NCBI GenBank assembly: GCA_036496585.1
Contig: DASXLB010000066.1
Coordinates: forward strand, 62,001 to 126,000
Origin: Vicinamibacterales bacterium
GTDB lineage: Bacteria; Acidobacteriota; Vicinamibacteria; Vicinamibacterales; 2-12-FULL-66-21
DNA length: 64,000 nucleotides
Direction: 5' to 3'
Position 1 is the first letter of the stretch. Each line of letters begins with the position of its first letter. A model generated the notes under the pieces. The model saw only the letters and a list, made by a program, of their open reading frames with translations. It had not been told where the DNA came from and did not search any database. Shown here piece after piece: positions 8,167-17,191 of this stretch. Both the position numbers and the translations under genes were made by a program.

Positions 8167-11100
8167 TCAGAACTGATACTTGAACGCGAACTGCATGATA
8201 CGCGGATCGCCGGCGCTCAGGATCCGCCCGAAGTTCGTGCTGTTCAGCGCCGACGTCGGGTTGTTGAAGCTTGGCGTGTTCAGCACGTTGAACACTTCCC
8301 AGCGGAACTGGAACGCGTGCGGACCGATCGGAAACGTACGCGTTACGGCCAGGTCGTTCTGCAGGCGCGACGGGCCGTAGAAGGCGTTGGGCGGCAGCGT
8401 GCTGTAAGTACCTGCCGACGGCGATCCGAAGGCCGCCGCATTGAGATAGTTGTTCACGGTCTTGTCGCCGAAGACGGTGTCGGTCAGCTGTACGGCGCGC
8501 TGGCCGCCGGTGCCCGACAGCGCATTGTCGACGCCGGTCGTGACCGTGAACGGGCTGCCGCTCTGCCAGCGAACCAGCGGCGCGATCTGCCAGCCGCTGA
8601 GGATCGCCCTGACTGCGCCCCCCGAGAATTCCGGTATGTGCCAGACGCCCGAGAGGTTCACGACGTGGCGGCGATCCGAATCGCACGCGGAGTAATCCAT
8701 GTTCGGATCGTTCGGATTGACGATCGTCGGCCCGGTCAACTCGCTGGTGGCGGGATCGCTCAGGCACTTGGAGAGGGTGTAGTTGAGGAGGGCACTCAGC
8801 CCGCCCTTGAGCCGCTTCTGCGCCGAGACGAGCACACCGTTGTAGTTGGCGCGGCCGGTGTCGTCGAGCTGGCCGATCGTGCCGTAGAACGGACCGTAGT
8901 CCGGATTGCGGAGAACGAGGAACCGCCTGGCATTCGTCGTGGCCGTCGTCGCGCCGGGCGAGTAGACGGCATAGTTCAACTCGGTCGCGCGCCATAGGTG
9001 CGAGGAATGATTGCCCAGGTAGCTGGCGGTCAGCAGCCACTCACCGAGCTGGTGCTGCAGACCGACGTTCCACTGCTGCAGCATCGTTGGCTTCGTGTCG
9101 ATCGGCGCGTTGACGTAGACGCCAGCGGTCGGAAACGCCTGCGTCGCCCAGCCTGTGCCGAGCGCCGGGAAGGGATTGCCGCCGGGGTAGCCGACCCAGG
9201 GATCGGTCAGGCCGCCCGACGGGCTGGTCAGCGTAATCTGCGCGCCCCACGGCGGATTGTTCGCGAACCGGGTGTTGAAGAACAGCTGCGGCGTGTCGTA
9301 GAAGACGCCCCACCCGCCGCGCACCGCTGTCTTGTCGGTCGGCTGCCAGACGATGCCGGTGCGTGGCGCGAACTGGGCCCAATCGTGGTTCATCGCCGCC
9401 GATCCCGGAAAGCCCGGATCGCCTGGGAAGTACAGGCCTGGAGGCGCCTGCGGATAGACGGTGCTGCGAGTCCCTGCATCGAAGCGCGTCAGATCGAAGT
9501 TGCTGACGTAATTCAGCGTGTTCTTGATTGGCAGATACGGCTCCCAGCGCACCCCGGCGTTGATCGTCAGGTTGGCGCGCACCTTCCACTCGTCCTGCGC
9601 GTAGGCGGCGAGGTAGTCGTTGTGATCGTTGTCGTGGACGGGGTTGCCCTGCACGAAGCTGCTCAGTTTGCCCACCATGAAGTCGGCGAGCCCGAGCCCC
9701 GTCGCCTGGCCGTTGAAGGTGAACTGGCCGTTGCTGGGACGGTTGTTCACGGTCTCGATGCGCGTGTGAATCCAGTTGCCGCCGATCGACACCTGGTGCT
9801 TGCCCCGCAGCCAGTCGAGATCGTCGGCGATCTGGACGCCGTTCGAGTTGAAGTAGCCGGGATTGGTCCCGCCGGTGCCGAAATTGAAGCCGTTGGTGAC
9901 GGTGAGCCCCATGAATCCCGGCACGAAGCCATAGACGGTCGAGCCGACATCGACCGGCGAGAAATAGGTCGGCATCGGCCGATCGTTGAGCGTCTTGTTC
10001 CACGTCACGTGCAGGGCGTTGACCATGCTCGCCGACAGGATCCAGTTGTGGCCGGCGACGATCGAGTGCACCTGGTTGTTCTGGCCGGTGCGGCTCAGCG
10101 TCAGCGCATTGCTGCCGTCGTAGGTCGCCGGATTGTCGTAGAACGCGTAGAGGTAGCGCACGAAGAGGCTCTGGTTGCGATCGATCGTGTAGTCGGCGCG
10201 GGCCAGGTTCTGGCGCTGCGTGCTGTTGTTCGGGATGCCGTACTGAAGCCGCCCGCAGGGATCGGTCGAGACCGGCACGTGCTGGAGGATGCTCATCGCC
10301 ACCGGGTTGAAGAGCGCCGGGCTGATCGTGTTGTTGACGAAACCAGCCGACGAGGCGAGTGTGATTTGCCGGCCGCTGCAGGCGGGCGAGGCGATCTGCG
10401 TAAAGTCCCCAGCCAGCATCGCCGCCGTTGGCACGAAGCTGGTCGTCGTCGCCGGATTGCTCTTCTCGACGGTACCCTGGTAGCCGTCGAAGAAGAACAG
10501 GCGGTCTTTGGTGATCGGGCCACCGATGGTGCCGCCAAACTGATTGCGGCGAAGGCTGTCGCGGGTCGGCGAGAAGAAATTGCGGGCGTTGAAATGATAG
10601 TTGCGGACGAAGTCGAACGCGTCGCCGTGGAACTGGTTGGTGCCGGACTTGGTGACCAGGTTCACCGCTGACGCGGCGTGATGGCCGTAGCGCGCCGGCA
10701 GCGAGCTCGTCTCGACCTTGAACTCCTGCAGCGCGTCGGGGAACGGCGTTGGCAGGTTGAGGTTGTTGAACGGGTCGTTGTGCGTGCCGCCATCCATGAT
10801 GTAGGTGATGCCGTTGGCCTGGCCGCCGGCCACCGAGATCGTCACGGTCGGGAAGTTCTTGTTGGTATTGAGATCGCCGGCCGGCGCAGCGGTCGCGAGC
10901 CCCGAAAGAAAGATCAGCTCGGTTGCCTGGCGGCCGTTGAGCGGAATCTCCGTCACCTGTTCGTGATTGATGACCTGGCCGACGCCGGTCGATCGCGTCT
11001 CGACCATCGCGCTCGACGCCTGCACGGTCACTTCCTCGCCGATGTTGCCGACCGACAGGGCGGCGTCGAACGTCGGGTTGGTGTTGACTTCGAGGACGAT

Positions 11101-11385
11101 GCCCTCGCGGACGTAAGTGTTGAACCCCTGCAGGGCAATTTTCAGACGATAGGGACCGACCGGCAGGTTGGGAATGACGTAGGCGCCGTCGGCGCCGGTG
11201 ACAACCGTGCGCGTGGTGCCGGTATCGGTCTTGGTGATCGTCACCTCGACGCCGGGCAGCACCGCGCCGCTCGAGTCCTTGACGACGCCGGATACCTGCG
11301 ACCCGGCGACGGCCTGCGCGCGTCCGGTCCCAGCGGCGGCGAGCCAGACGAGCGTCGCAACGAGAATGGTCCGCCAGATGCTCAC
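8167..11385 (-). CDS. TonB-dependent receptor, Oar-like, with carboxypeptidase-regulatory N-terminal domain
   Basis: 1072 residues from GTG at 11385, chosen because a GAGGGGGG ribosome site sits seven bases upstream; an ATG at 11412 would add nine residues but has no ribosome site. A signal peptide ends near GRAQ, followed by a carboxypeptidase-regulatory beta-sandwich (QVSGVVKDSSGAVLPGVEVTI through LKIALQGF), a plug domain (about 115-230) and a large outer-membrane barrel ending in an aromatic residue (FKYQF), as needed for Bam recognition. This class is greatly expanded in Acidobacteria and is thought to import oligosaccharides or other large nutrients with TonB/ExbBD energy. I see no clear TonB box. 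It heads the operon with the quinoprotein dehydrogenase, suggesting that the imported compound or its product is oxidised in the periplasm. Confidence 0.9.
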   Translation of the reverse strand: MSIWRTILVATLVWLAAAGTGRAQAVAGSQVSGVVKDSSGAVLPGVEVTITKTDTGTTRTVVTGADGAYVIPNLPVGPYRLKIALQGFNTYVREGIVLEVNTNPTFDAALSVGNIGEEVTVQASSAMVETRSTGVGQVINHEQVTEIPLNGRQATELIFLSGLATAAPAGDLNTNKNFPTVTISVAGGQANGITYIMDGGTHNDPFNNLNLPTPFPDALQEFKVETSSLPARYGHHAASAVNLVTKSGTNQFHGDAFDFVRNYHFNARNFFSPTRDSLRRNQFGGTIGGPITKDRLFFFDGYQGTVEKSNPATTTSFVPTAAMLAGDFTQIASPACSGRQITLASSAGFVNNTISPALFNPVAMSILQHVPVSTDPCGRLQYGIPNNSTQRQNLARADYTIDRNQSLFVRYLYAFYDNPATYDGSNALTLSRTGQNNQVHSIVAGHNWILSASMVNALHVTWNKTLNDRPMPTYFSPVDVGSTVYGFVPGFMGLTVTNGFNFGTGGTNPGYFNSNGVQIADDLDWLRGKHQVSIGGNWIHTRIETVNNRPSNGQFTFNGQATGLGLADFMVGKLSSFVQGNPVHDNDHNDYLAAYAQDEWKVRANLTINAGVRWEPYLPIKNTLNYVSNFDLTRFDAGTRSTVYPQAPPGLYFPGDPGFPGSAAMNHDWAQFAPRTGIVWQPTDKTAVRGGWGVFYDTPQLFFNTRFANNPPWGAQITLTSPSGGLTDPWVGYPGGNPFPALGTGWATQAFPTAGVYVNAPIDTKPTMLQQWNVGLQHQLGEWLLTASYLGNHSSHLWRATELNYAVYSPGATTATTNARRFLVLRNPDYGPFYGTIGQLDDTGRANYNGVLVSAQKRLKGGLSALLNYTLSKCLSDPATSELTGPTIVNPNDPNMDYSACDSDRRHVVNLSGVWHIPEFSGGAVRAILSGWQIAPLVRWQSGSPFTVTTGVDNALSGTGGQRAVQLTDTVFGDKTVNNYLNAAAFGSPSAGTYSTLPPNAFYGPSRLQNDLAVTRTFPIGPHAFQFRWEVFNVLNTPSFNNPTSALNSTNFGRILSAGDPRIMQFAFKYQF

Positions 11386-11480
11386 GTTCGTACCCCCCTC
11401 AGGCGCGCGCATGCGATGGCCACATGGCTGGCATGCGTGCGGGCGGACGGTAGCACCATCGCGCCGGAGCGGCCTACGAC

Positions 11481-11502
11481 GTTACGGTGGCAGTACCGTA
11501 AC
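11481..11502. promoter_or_regulatory. Candidate operator: perfect 8+6+8 inverted repeat in the divergent intergenic region
   Basis: GTTACGGT (11481-11488) and ACCGTAAC (11495-11502) are perfect inverted arms separated by six bases (GGCAGT). The dyad lies between the receptor/quinoprotein operon (-) and the catabolic operon (+), 25 bases upstream of the TATAAT at 11528. It would overlap the -35 region of the rightward promoter and could control both directions. The spacing and symmetry fit a dimeric repressor site. No obvious DNA-binding regulator is encoded next door, so the factor is unknown. Confidence 0.5.
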
Positions 11503-11527
11503 AACGCCGCGGTGGAGAGGCGCCCGG

Positions 11528-11533
11528 TATAAT
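11528..11533 (+). promoter_or_regulatory. Candidate -10 box (TATAAT) giving a leaderless transcript
   Basis: A perfect TATAAT lies only eight bases before the ATG at 11542. Since transcription normally starts about seven bases after the -10 box, the mRNA would begin at or next to the start codon. No Shine-Dalgarno fits between them, and no good -35 is visible. Confidence 0.6.
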
Positions 11534-11541
11534 CGGCGCGC

Positions 11542-12303
11542 ATGCCTGCGTGGCGCACGGCGATCGTCAACTCGGACGCAACCAACATCTGGATCCGCGG
11601 CCACGCGATCGCGCCGCTCATGCGCGAGGCGACCTTCACCGACACCATCGTCCTGTTGCTCCTGAGCCGCCTGCCCACCGCGGGCGAGCGCCGGCTGCTC
11701 GACGCGCTCCTGATCGGCGTCTGCGATCACGGCGCCGGCGCGCCGTCGTGCGCGGCGGCGCGGCTGGCGGCCTCCGCCAACCGGCAGTCGGTGGCGGCGG
11801 CGATCGCCGCCGGCGTGGCGACCATCGGCGACGATCACGGCGGCGCCGGCACCCCCTGCATGGAGCTCATCGCCGGCGGGGTCGCCGCCGCATCACGCGA
11901 CGGCATCGGCCTCGCCGAGGCGGCGGCGCGCGCCGTCGACGCAGCCGCGGCTGCCAGGCGCCGGCTGCCCGGACTCGGCCACCGCGTACACTCCACCGAC
12001 CCGCGCGTCGAGACACTCTTCGCGATGGCACGCGCCGAGGGGGTCGCCGGTGACGGCGTCGCATTCATGGAAGCGATTGAAGCGGCGGCGCGGACGAAGA
12101 TCAAGCCGCTGCCACTCAACATCGACGGCGCGCTCGCGGCGATCCTGCACGACATCGGCTTCCCGCCGTTCGCGGCGCGCCTCGTCTTCATCATCGGCCG
12201 CGTCGCCGGCCTCGCCGCCGAAGTGGCGGAGGAATACGCGCGCGAAAAACCGATGCGCGTCAAGTTCGACGTCGATTACGACGGACCGCCGCCGACGTCG
12301 TAG
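11542..12303 (+). CDS. Citrate synthase-like / citryl-CoA lyase family protein
   Basis: 253 residues, much shorter than citrate synthase (about 400) but close to single-domain citryl-CoA lyase-type proteins. The three catalytic elements of the citrate synthase fold can be placed: His99 in DDHGGAG, His147 in GLGHRVH and Asp195 in LNIDGAL, so an active enzyme is likely. Family members cleave or form a C-C bond next to a CoA thioester, for example citryl-CoA to acetyl-CoA plus oxaloacetate. It is the first gene of a six-gene operon with an acylating aldehyde dehydrogenase 13 nt downstream. This suggests that it splits an acyl-CoA made by that enzyme, which is an inference. The start lies eight bases after a TATAAT. 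Confidence 0.78.
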   Translation: MPAWRTAIVNSDATNIWIRGHAIAPLMREATFTDTIVLLLLSRLPTAGERRLLDALLIGVCDHGAGAPSCAAARLAASANRQSVAAAIAAGVATIGDDHGGAGTPCMELIAGGVAAASRDGIGLAEAAARAVDAAAAARRRLPGLGHRVHSTDPRVETLFAMARAEGVAGDGVAFMEAIEAAARTKIKPLPLNIDGALAAILHDIGFPPFAARLVFIIGRVAGLAAEVAEEYAREKPMRVKFDVDYDGPPPTS

Positions 12304-12316
12304 CCAGGACCTCCCC

Positions 12317-13717
12317 ATGGCCAGAACCATCACCGCTGAAGAGACAGACGTCGTCACCGCGCTCGTCGCCCGGGCCCGCGCTGCGATGGGGGCGATCGCC
12401 GGCTTCGACCAGGCGGCGGTGGATCGGATCTGCCAGGCGATCGGCTGGGCCGGCGGCAATCTCGAGACCGCGACTCGCCTGGCCAACATGAGCGTCGACG
12501 AGAGCGGCATGGGCCGCCGCGAGCCGACCCGCCGCGCCAAGGTCCAGGGCATCCTGCGCGACGCGCTCCGTCAGAAGAGCATGGGCGTGATCGAGGAGGA
12601 CGCGGCGCGCGGCCTCGTCAAGTACGCGAAGCCGGCCGGCGTCATCGCCGCACTCATCCCGGTGACGAGCCCCTATGTCACGCCCGTCGGCATCGCCATC
12701 TACGCGCTCAAGTGCAAGGACGTGGTGATTTTATCGCCGCACCCGTCGAGCCGCCACACGACGATCGAAACGGTCCGGGTGATGCGCGCCGCGCTCGAGA
12801 AGCTGGGCGTTCCCGCGGACGTGCTGCAGGTCGTCGAGCGGCCCAGCATCCCGCTGGCCAACGCCCTGATGTCGGCGTGCGACCTGACGATCGCCACCGG
12901 CGGTCCGGCGATGGTGAAAGCCGCCTATGGCTCCGGCAAGCCGGCCTACGGCGTCGGCGCCGGCAACGCGACCATGGTCATCGACGAAACCGCCGAGATC
13001 GAGGAGGCGGCGCGCAACACCCGCATCAGCAAGACCAACGACAACGGCTCCGGCTGCTCGGCCGACGGCAATCTCATCGTCGAGGCGCGCGTCTATGACG
13101 CGTTGCTGGCGCAGCTGCAGGTCGAGGGGGGCTATCTCGTCACCGACGACGAGAAAGAGAAGTTGCGCGCGATCTACTGGGACGCCGAAGGGCGGCGCAC
13201 CGCCGACACGATTGCCCGCGACGCGAGTGTCGTGGCCACCAAGGCCGGCATCACGCTGCCCGGCGGCAAGACGTTCTTCATCGTCCCCGAGCGCCTGATC
13301 GGCAAGGACCATCCCTTCTCCACCGAGAAGCTCGGCGTCGTCCTGTCGATTTTCAAGTACCACGGCTGGGAGATGGCGCTCGACATGGTGCGCCAGATCT
13401 TCGAGACCGGCGGCCGCGGTCACTCGTGCGGCATCTACTCGTTCGACGACGACCACATCCACCAGCTCGCGCTCGTCGCGCCGGTCAGCCGCATCATGGT
13501 CCGCCAGGTGCAGTCCTCGTCGAACGCCGGCACGTTCACCAACGGTATGCCGATGACCTCGAGCATGGGCTGCGGCGTCTGGGGCGGCAACATCACCAAC
13601 CAGAACATCGCGCTCACGCATTACATGAACGTCACCTGGGTGAGCCGGCCGATCCCGGAGGATCGCCCCTCCGAACAGGCGCTGTTCGGCGACTTCTACA
13701 ACTCGGAGATCTTCTGA
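12317..13717 (+). CDS. CoA-acylating aldehyde dehydrogenase (EutE/SauS-like)
   Basis: 466 residues. It aligns in style with acylating aldehyde dehydrogenases such as the N-terminal half of AdhE, EutE and sulfoacetaldehyde dehydrogenase SauS: the GVIAALIPVTSP cofactor-region strand, ILSPHPSS, the GVGAGN turn, and a catalytic Cys247 in NDNGSGCSADG. Such enzymes convert aldehyde + CoA + NAD(P)+ to acyl-CoA, or the reverse, in the cytoplasm. The ATG at 12317 is chosen because the longer frame upstream is a shadow of the lyase gene. It sits 13 nt after the lyase and 20 nt before the ThDP enzyme. An ACS-family transporter downstream recalls the sulfoacetate cluster (SauS with SauU), but no sulfoacetyl-CoA ligase is present, so the substrate remains open. 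Confidence 0.85.
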   Translation: MARTITAEETDVVTALVARARAAMGAIAGFDQAAVDRICQAIGWAGGNLETATRLANMSVDESGMGRREPTRRAKVQGILRDALRQKSMGVIEEDAARGLVKYAKPAGVIAALIPVTSPYVTPVGIAIYALKCKDVVILSPHPSSRHTTIETVRVMRAALEKLGVPADVLQVVERPSIPLANALMSACDLTIATGGPAMVKAAYGSGKPAYGVGAGNATMVIDETAEIEEAARNTRISKTNDNGSGCSADGNLIVEARVYDALLAQLQVEGGYLVTDDEKEKLRAIYWDAEGRRTADTIARDASVVATKAGITLPGGKTFFIVPERLIGKDHPFSTEKLGVVLSIFKYHGWEMALDMVRQIFETGGRGHSCGIYSFDDDHIHQLALVAPVSRIMVRQVQSSSNAGTFTNGMPMTSSMGCGVWGGNITNQNIALTHYMNVTWVSRPIPEDRPSEQALFGDFYNSEIF

Positions 13718-13737
13718 TCCGATCGCGGGGCCATAGC

Positions 13738-15507
13738 ATGAGCCGAGCCATCCACGTCATCCCGGAGCCGCTACCGACGACGAGCGAGACGCGCTTCGCG
13801 GCATACCTCCTGGCCGACTATCTCGAACGCCTCGGCGTCGAGGTGGTCTTCGGGCTGACGGGCCACACGATCATCGGCATGATCGACGCGCTGGGCCGCA
13901 GCCGCATCCGCTACGTCAGCACACGCCACGAACAGGTGGCGGCGCACGCCGCCGACGGCTACGCCCGCGCCACCGGCAAACCGGGCGTCCTGCTGACCCA
14001 CCTGGGCCCGGGCCTGACCAACGCCGCGACCGGCGTCGCCAACGCCGCGCTCGATTCGATGCCGATGGTGGTGATCGCCGGCGACGTGCAGTCGTACTTC
14101 CACGGTCGCCACCCGCATCAGGAAATCAACCTCCACCAGGACGCGGATCAGTGCCAGATCTACCGGCCGTTCTGCAAGCGGATCTACCGCGTCGAGCACG
14201 CGCGCGATTTGCCTCGGGTCATGGAGCGGGCCTTCCATCTCGCCCAGTCGGGCCGGCCGGGGCCCGTCCTCGTCGACGTGGCGATGGATCTGTTCTCGTC
14301 GAGCCTACCGGTCGATGCCTTCGCGAAGCTGCCGCCGGAGATCGCCCGGCCATCGCTCGACGATGCGACCGCGGCCAGGATCGTGGCGCTGCTGGCGGCG
14401 GCGGAGCGGCCGGTGATCTACGCCGGCGGCGGCGTGCTTTCGGCACGCGCGGCCGCCGAGCTGGCGGCGCTCTCCGAGGCGCTCGAGCTGCCGATCGCCC
14501 ACTCGCTGATGGGCAAAGGCGTTGTCCGCGAAGATCATCCGCTGCTGCTTGGCATGACCGGTTTTTGGGGCACGCCGATCGCCAACGAGAAGTGCCGGAC
14601 GGCCGACGTGATCCTGGCGGTCGGCACGCGCTTCGCGGAGGCGAACTCGAGCTCGTGGGATCCGCGCTTCACCTTTGACATTCCACCGACCCGGCTGATT
14701 CACATCGACGTCGACGAAGCGGAGATCGGCCGGAATTTCGCGACCGAGCTCGGGGTCGTCGCCGACGCAAAGCATGCCCTGGCGGCGCTCGCCGAGGCGG
14801 CGCGCGGCGTCAAGCCGCGCAGCCGCGGATCGCTGCGGCTCGAGATCGCCCAGGGGCGCCGCGCCTTCTCCGCCAACTGGGCGGATCACTACAGCTCGAA
14901 CCAATACCCGATGCGCCCCGAGCGCATCCTGAGCGAGCTGCGGCAGGCGGTTCCCGAGGACGGGTTCATCGTCACCGACGTCGGCTGGAACAAGAACGGC
15001 GTCGGGCAGCAGTTCCCGATTACGGTGCCTGGCACGTTCATCACCCCGAGCGGCCTCGCGACGATGGGGTTCGGGCCGGCGGCGGCGCTGGGCGTCAAGC
15101 TCGCGCAGCCGCAGCGCGCGGTGGTCGCGCTGGTCGGAGACGGGGCGTTCGGCAGTAACCCGTCGGTCGTCGCCACGGCGATGGAAGCGGGGCTTGGCGT
15201 GGTGTGGCTGGTCATGGACAACGCGGCGTTCGGCACGATCGCCGGACTGACCAACATGCACTACGGCTGGGAATTCGGCTGCGTGTTCGAAGCCGACGGC
15301 GCGCGCTATCGCACCGACTTTGCGCAGATGGCGAAGGGCTATGGTGCAGACGGCGTGTTCATCCGCGACGCCTCGGAGCTCGGTCCTGCGCTGCGCGCCG
15401 CGCTCGCCTCCGGCCGGCCGACCGTGATCCAGGCGCCGATGGAAAACGCTCCGACGCCGACGCCCGGCCACTGGGACATCAACTGCATCTACCGGAAGGG
15501 CTCGTAG
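13738..15507 (+). CDS. ThDP-dependent enzyme, acetolactate synthase/decarboxylase-like
   Basis: 589 residues with the three-domain plan of the IlvB superfamily. The pyrimidine-binding domain carries the cofactor-activating Glu65 in TRHEQVAAHAADG. A central FAD/nucleotide-like domain spans about 190-330. The pyrophosphate domain has GDG at 467-469 and the closing DN at 494-495. The second Asn of the usual NN is preceded by Asp rather than Asn, a common variant. The family includes acetolactate synthase, 2-oxoacid decarboxylases, oxalyl-CoA decarboxylase and sulfoacetaldehyde acetyltransferase, and the sequence alone does not separate them. No acetolactate synthase small subunit or isoleucine/valine genes lie nearby, so branched-chain synthesis is unlikely. 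Its place after an acylating aldehyde dehydrogenase suggests that it supplies or consumes that aldehyde. The start ATG follows a weak CGGGG ribosome site. Confidence 0.82.
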   Translation: MSRAIHVIPEPLPTTSETRFAAYLLADYLERLGVEVVFGLTGHTIIGMIDALGRSRIRYVSTRHEQVAAHAADGYARATGKPGVLLTHLGPGLTNAATGVANAALDSMPMVVIAGDVQSYFHGRHPHQEINLHQDADQCQIYRPFCKRIYRVEHARDLPRVMERAFHLAQSGRPGPVLVDVAMDLFSSSLPVDAFAKLPPEIARPSLDDATAARIVALLAAAERPVIYAGGGVLSARAAAELAALSEALELPIAHSLMGKGVVREDHPLLLGMTGFWGTPIANEKCRTADVILAVGTRFAEANSSSWDPRFTFDIPPTRLIHIDVDEAEIGRNFATELGVVADAKHALAALAEAARGVKPRSRGSLRLEIAQGRRAFSANWADHYSSNQYPMRPERILSELRQAVPEDGFIVTDVGWNKNGVGQQFPITVPGTFITPSGLATMGFGPAAALGVKLAQPQRAVVALVGDGAFGSNPSVVATAMEAGLGVVWLVMDNAAFGTIAGLTNMHYGWEFGCVFEADGARYRTDFAQMAKGYGADGVFIRDASELGPALRAALASGRPTVIQAPMENAPTPTPGHWDINCIYRKGS

Positions 15508-15515
15508 CGCGCCCG

Positions 15516-16820
15516 GTGGCCGTGTCCGAACCACCGGCGGCGCGCACGCACGTGCGCTGGGTGCCGATCCTGGCGCTGGTGGCGACCGGCACGATGATCA
15601 ACTACCTGGATCGCACGGTCCTCGGCATCGCCGCGCCGCTCCTGTCGCACGATCTCGCGCTCGACGCGGCGCGCATGGGCCTGGTCTTCTCGGCGTTCTC
15701 CTGGAGCTACGCGATCCTCCAGATCCCAGGCGGCATCGTCCTCGATCGCCTCGGGACGCGAACCACGTACGCGCTGGCGCTGGGCGGGTGGTCGTTCTTC
15801 ACGGGCTGCATGGGGCTCGTGCGCAGCCTGCCGTCGCTGCTCCTTACCCGCATCGGCGTCGGCGTCTTCGAAGCGCCATGCTTTCCGGCCAACAGCCGCA
15901 TCATGGCGACCTGGTTCCCACAGCGGGAACGAGCGCGCGGCAACGCGGTCTACTCTTTCGGCCAGTACGTCGGCCTCGGCTTCCTCAGCGCGCCGCTGTT
16001 CTGGGTGACGCGGCACTACGGGTGGCGGGTGTTGTTCCTGATCGTCGGCGGCGCCGGCATCCTGTTCGCCGCGGCGTTCTGGCGTCTCTATCGCGACATC
16101 GGCCACGACCAGCGCGCCAACGCCGCCGAGCGTGCGTACATCGAGGCGGGCGGCGGCGGCGAAGCGCGCGAGCGCACGCCGGCTTTCCGCTGGAGCCAGA
16201 TCCGCGCGTTGCTGCGGCAACGCCAGGTCGTCGGCGCGTCGATCGGACAGTTCGGCGGCAACTCGACGCAGGTCTTCTTCCTGACCTGGTTCCCCACCTA
16301 CCTGGTCACCGCCCGTCACATGGACTACATCAAAGCGGGGTTCATGGCCTCGCTCCCCTACGTCGCCGCTTCGGCCGGCGTCGTCGTCGGCGGCGTGCTA
16401 TCGGACGCGCTCCTGAGCCGCACGGGCTCGGCCAATCTCGCGCGCAAGCTGCCGGTCGTCGCGGGCCTGTGCCTGGCGTCGGTCATCGTCGCGGCCAACT
16501 ACGTGCCGGCGGACGGCAACACGACCGTCATGCTGATCATGTCGGCGGCGTTTTTCGGCCAGGGGATGACCAACCTGGGCTGGACGGTCGTGTCCGACAT
16601 CGCACCCAAGCCGCTCATCGGCCTGACCAGCGGTATCTTCAACTTCACCACGAATGTCGCCGGCATCGTCACGCCGCTGGTGATCGGCTTCACCTACCAG
16701 ATGACCGGATCCTTCGTCGGGCCGCTCGTCTACATCGGCCTCGTGGCGCTCGTCGGCGCGTTTTCTTATATCGTGATTCTCGGCGACATCCGCCGGCTCC
16801 AGGTGGACACGGGGGAGTGA
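15516..16820 (+). CDS. MFS transporter, ACS (anion:cation symporter) family
   Basis: About 434 residues with 12 predicted membrane helices. The first helix has NYLDRTVLGIAAP, and the helix 4-5 region reads RIGVGVFEAPCFPANSRIM..WFP..ERARG. Both are hallmarks of the anion:cation symporter family, which takes up organic anions such as hexuronates, glucarate or sulfoacetate with protons. No ATG fits: the N-terminus offers GTG at 15516 or 15522, and 15516 is given here with modest certainty. It is eight bases after the ThDP gene and its TGA overlaps the ATG of the VOC gene. It probably imports the carboxylate or sulfonate that the operon degrades. Confidence 0.88.
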   Translation: MAVSEPPAARTHVRWVPILALVATGTMINYLDRTVLGIAAPLLSHDLALDAARMGLVFSAFSWSYAILQIPGGIVLDRLGTRTTYALALGGWSFFTGCMGLVRSLPSLLLTRIGVGVFEAPCFPANSRIMATWFPQRERARGNAVYSFGQYVGLGFLSAPLFWVTRHYGWRVLFLIVGGAGILFAAAFWRLYRDIGHDQRANAAERAYIEAGGGGEARERTPAFRWSQIRALLRQRQVVGASIGQFGGNSTQVFFLTWFPTYLVTARHMDYIKAGFMASLPYVAASAGVVVGGVLSDALLSRTGSANLARKLPVVAGLCLASVIVAANYVPADGNTTVMLIMSAAFFGQGMTNLGWTVVSDIAPKPLIGLTSGIFNFTTNVAGIVTPLVIGFTYQMTGSFVGPLVYIGLVALVGAFSYIVILGDIRRLQVDTGE

Positions 16821-17191
16821 TGGGCATCGAGGCATTCCAGCACGTCAACACGCGATCGGCGGACGTGGAACGGACCAAGGCCTTCTACGTCGACGTCATC
16901 GGCCTGCGCGCAGGCGATCGGCCGCCGTTTACATTCAAGGGCTACTGGCTCTATCTCGGCGGACAGGCCGTGCTGCATCTGGTCCAGCGGGCGCCAGGCG
17001 ACCGGCATCACGATGGCACCGGCAACCTGGATCACGTCGCATTCCTCGGGTCGAACTACGAAGGGATGCGAGCCCGGCTGGTCGAGCGCGGCCTCCCGTT
17101 TCGAGAAGCGGTCGTGCCGCGCGACGGGACGCGGCAGATCTTCGTCAAGGATCCCGACGGCCTCACCATCGAGCTGAATTTCCCGGCATGA
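16820..17191 (+). CDS. VOC (glyoxalase/dioxygenase superfamily) protein
   Basis: 123 residues forming one complete vicinal-oxygen-chelate module: the beta-alpha-beta start FQHVNTRSADVERTKAFYVDVIGL, a central strand LDHVAFL and the end DPDGLTIELNF. His in the first strand, His in DHVAF and Glu in TIELN are well placed as metal ligands. VOC members include glyoxalase I, epimerases, extradiol dioxygenases and resistance proteins, so the reaction cannot be assigned; in this operon isomerisation or cleavage of a pathway intermediate is possible. The ATG is embedded in the stop of the MFS gene and a GGGGGAG ribosome site lies just upstream. Confidence 0.85.
   Translation: MGIEAFQHVNTRSADVERTKAFYVDVIGLRAGDRPPFTFKGYWLYLGGQAVLHLVQRAPGDRHHDGTGNLDHVAFLGSNYEGMRARLVERGLPFREAVVPRDGTRQIFVKDPDGLTIELNFPA

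Noticed and set aside
11386..11412. ATG at 11412 as the start of the TonB-dependent receptor
   Set aside because: No ribosome site precedes it, whereas GTG at 11385 has GAGGGGGG seven bases upstream and gives a normal signal peptide.
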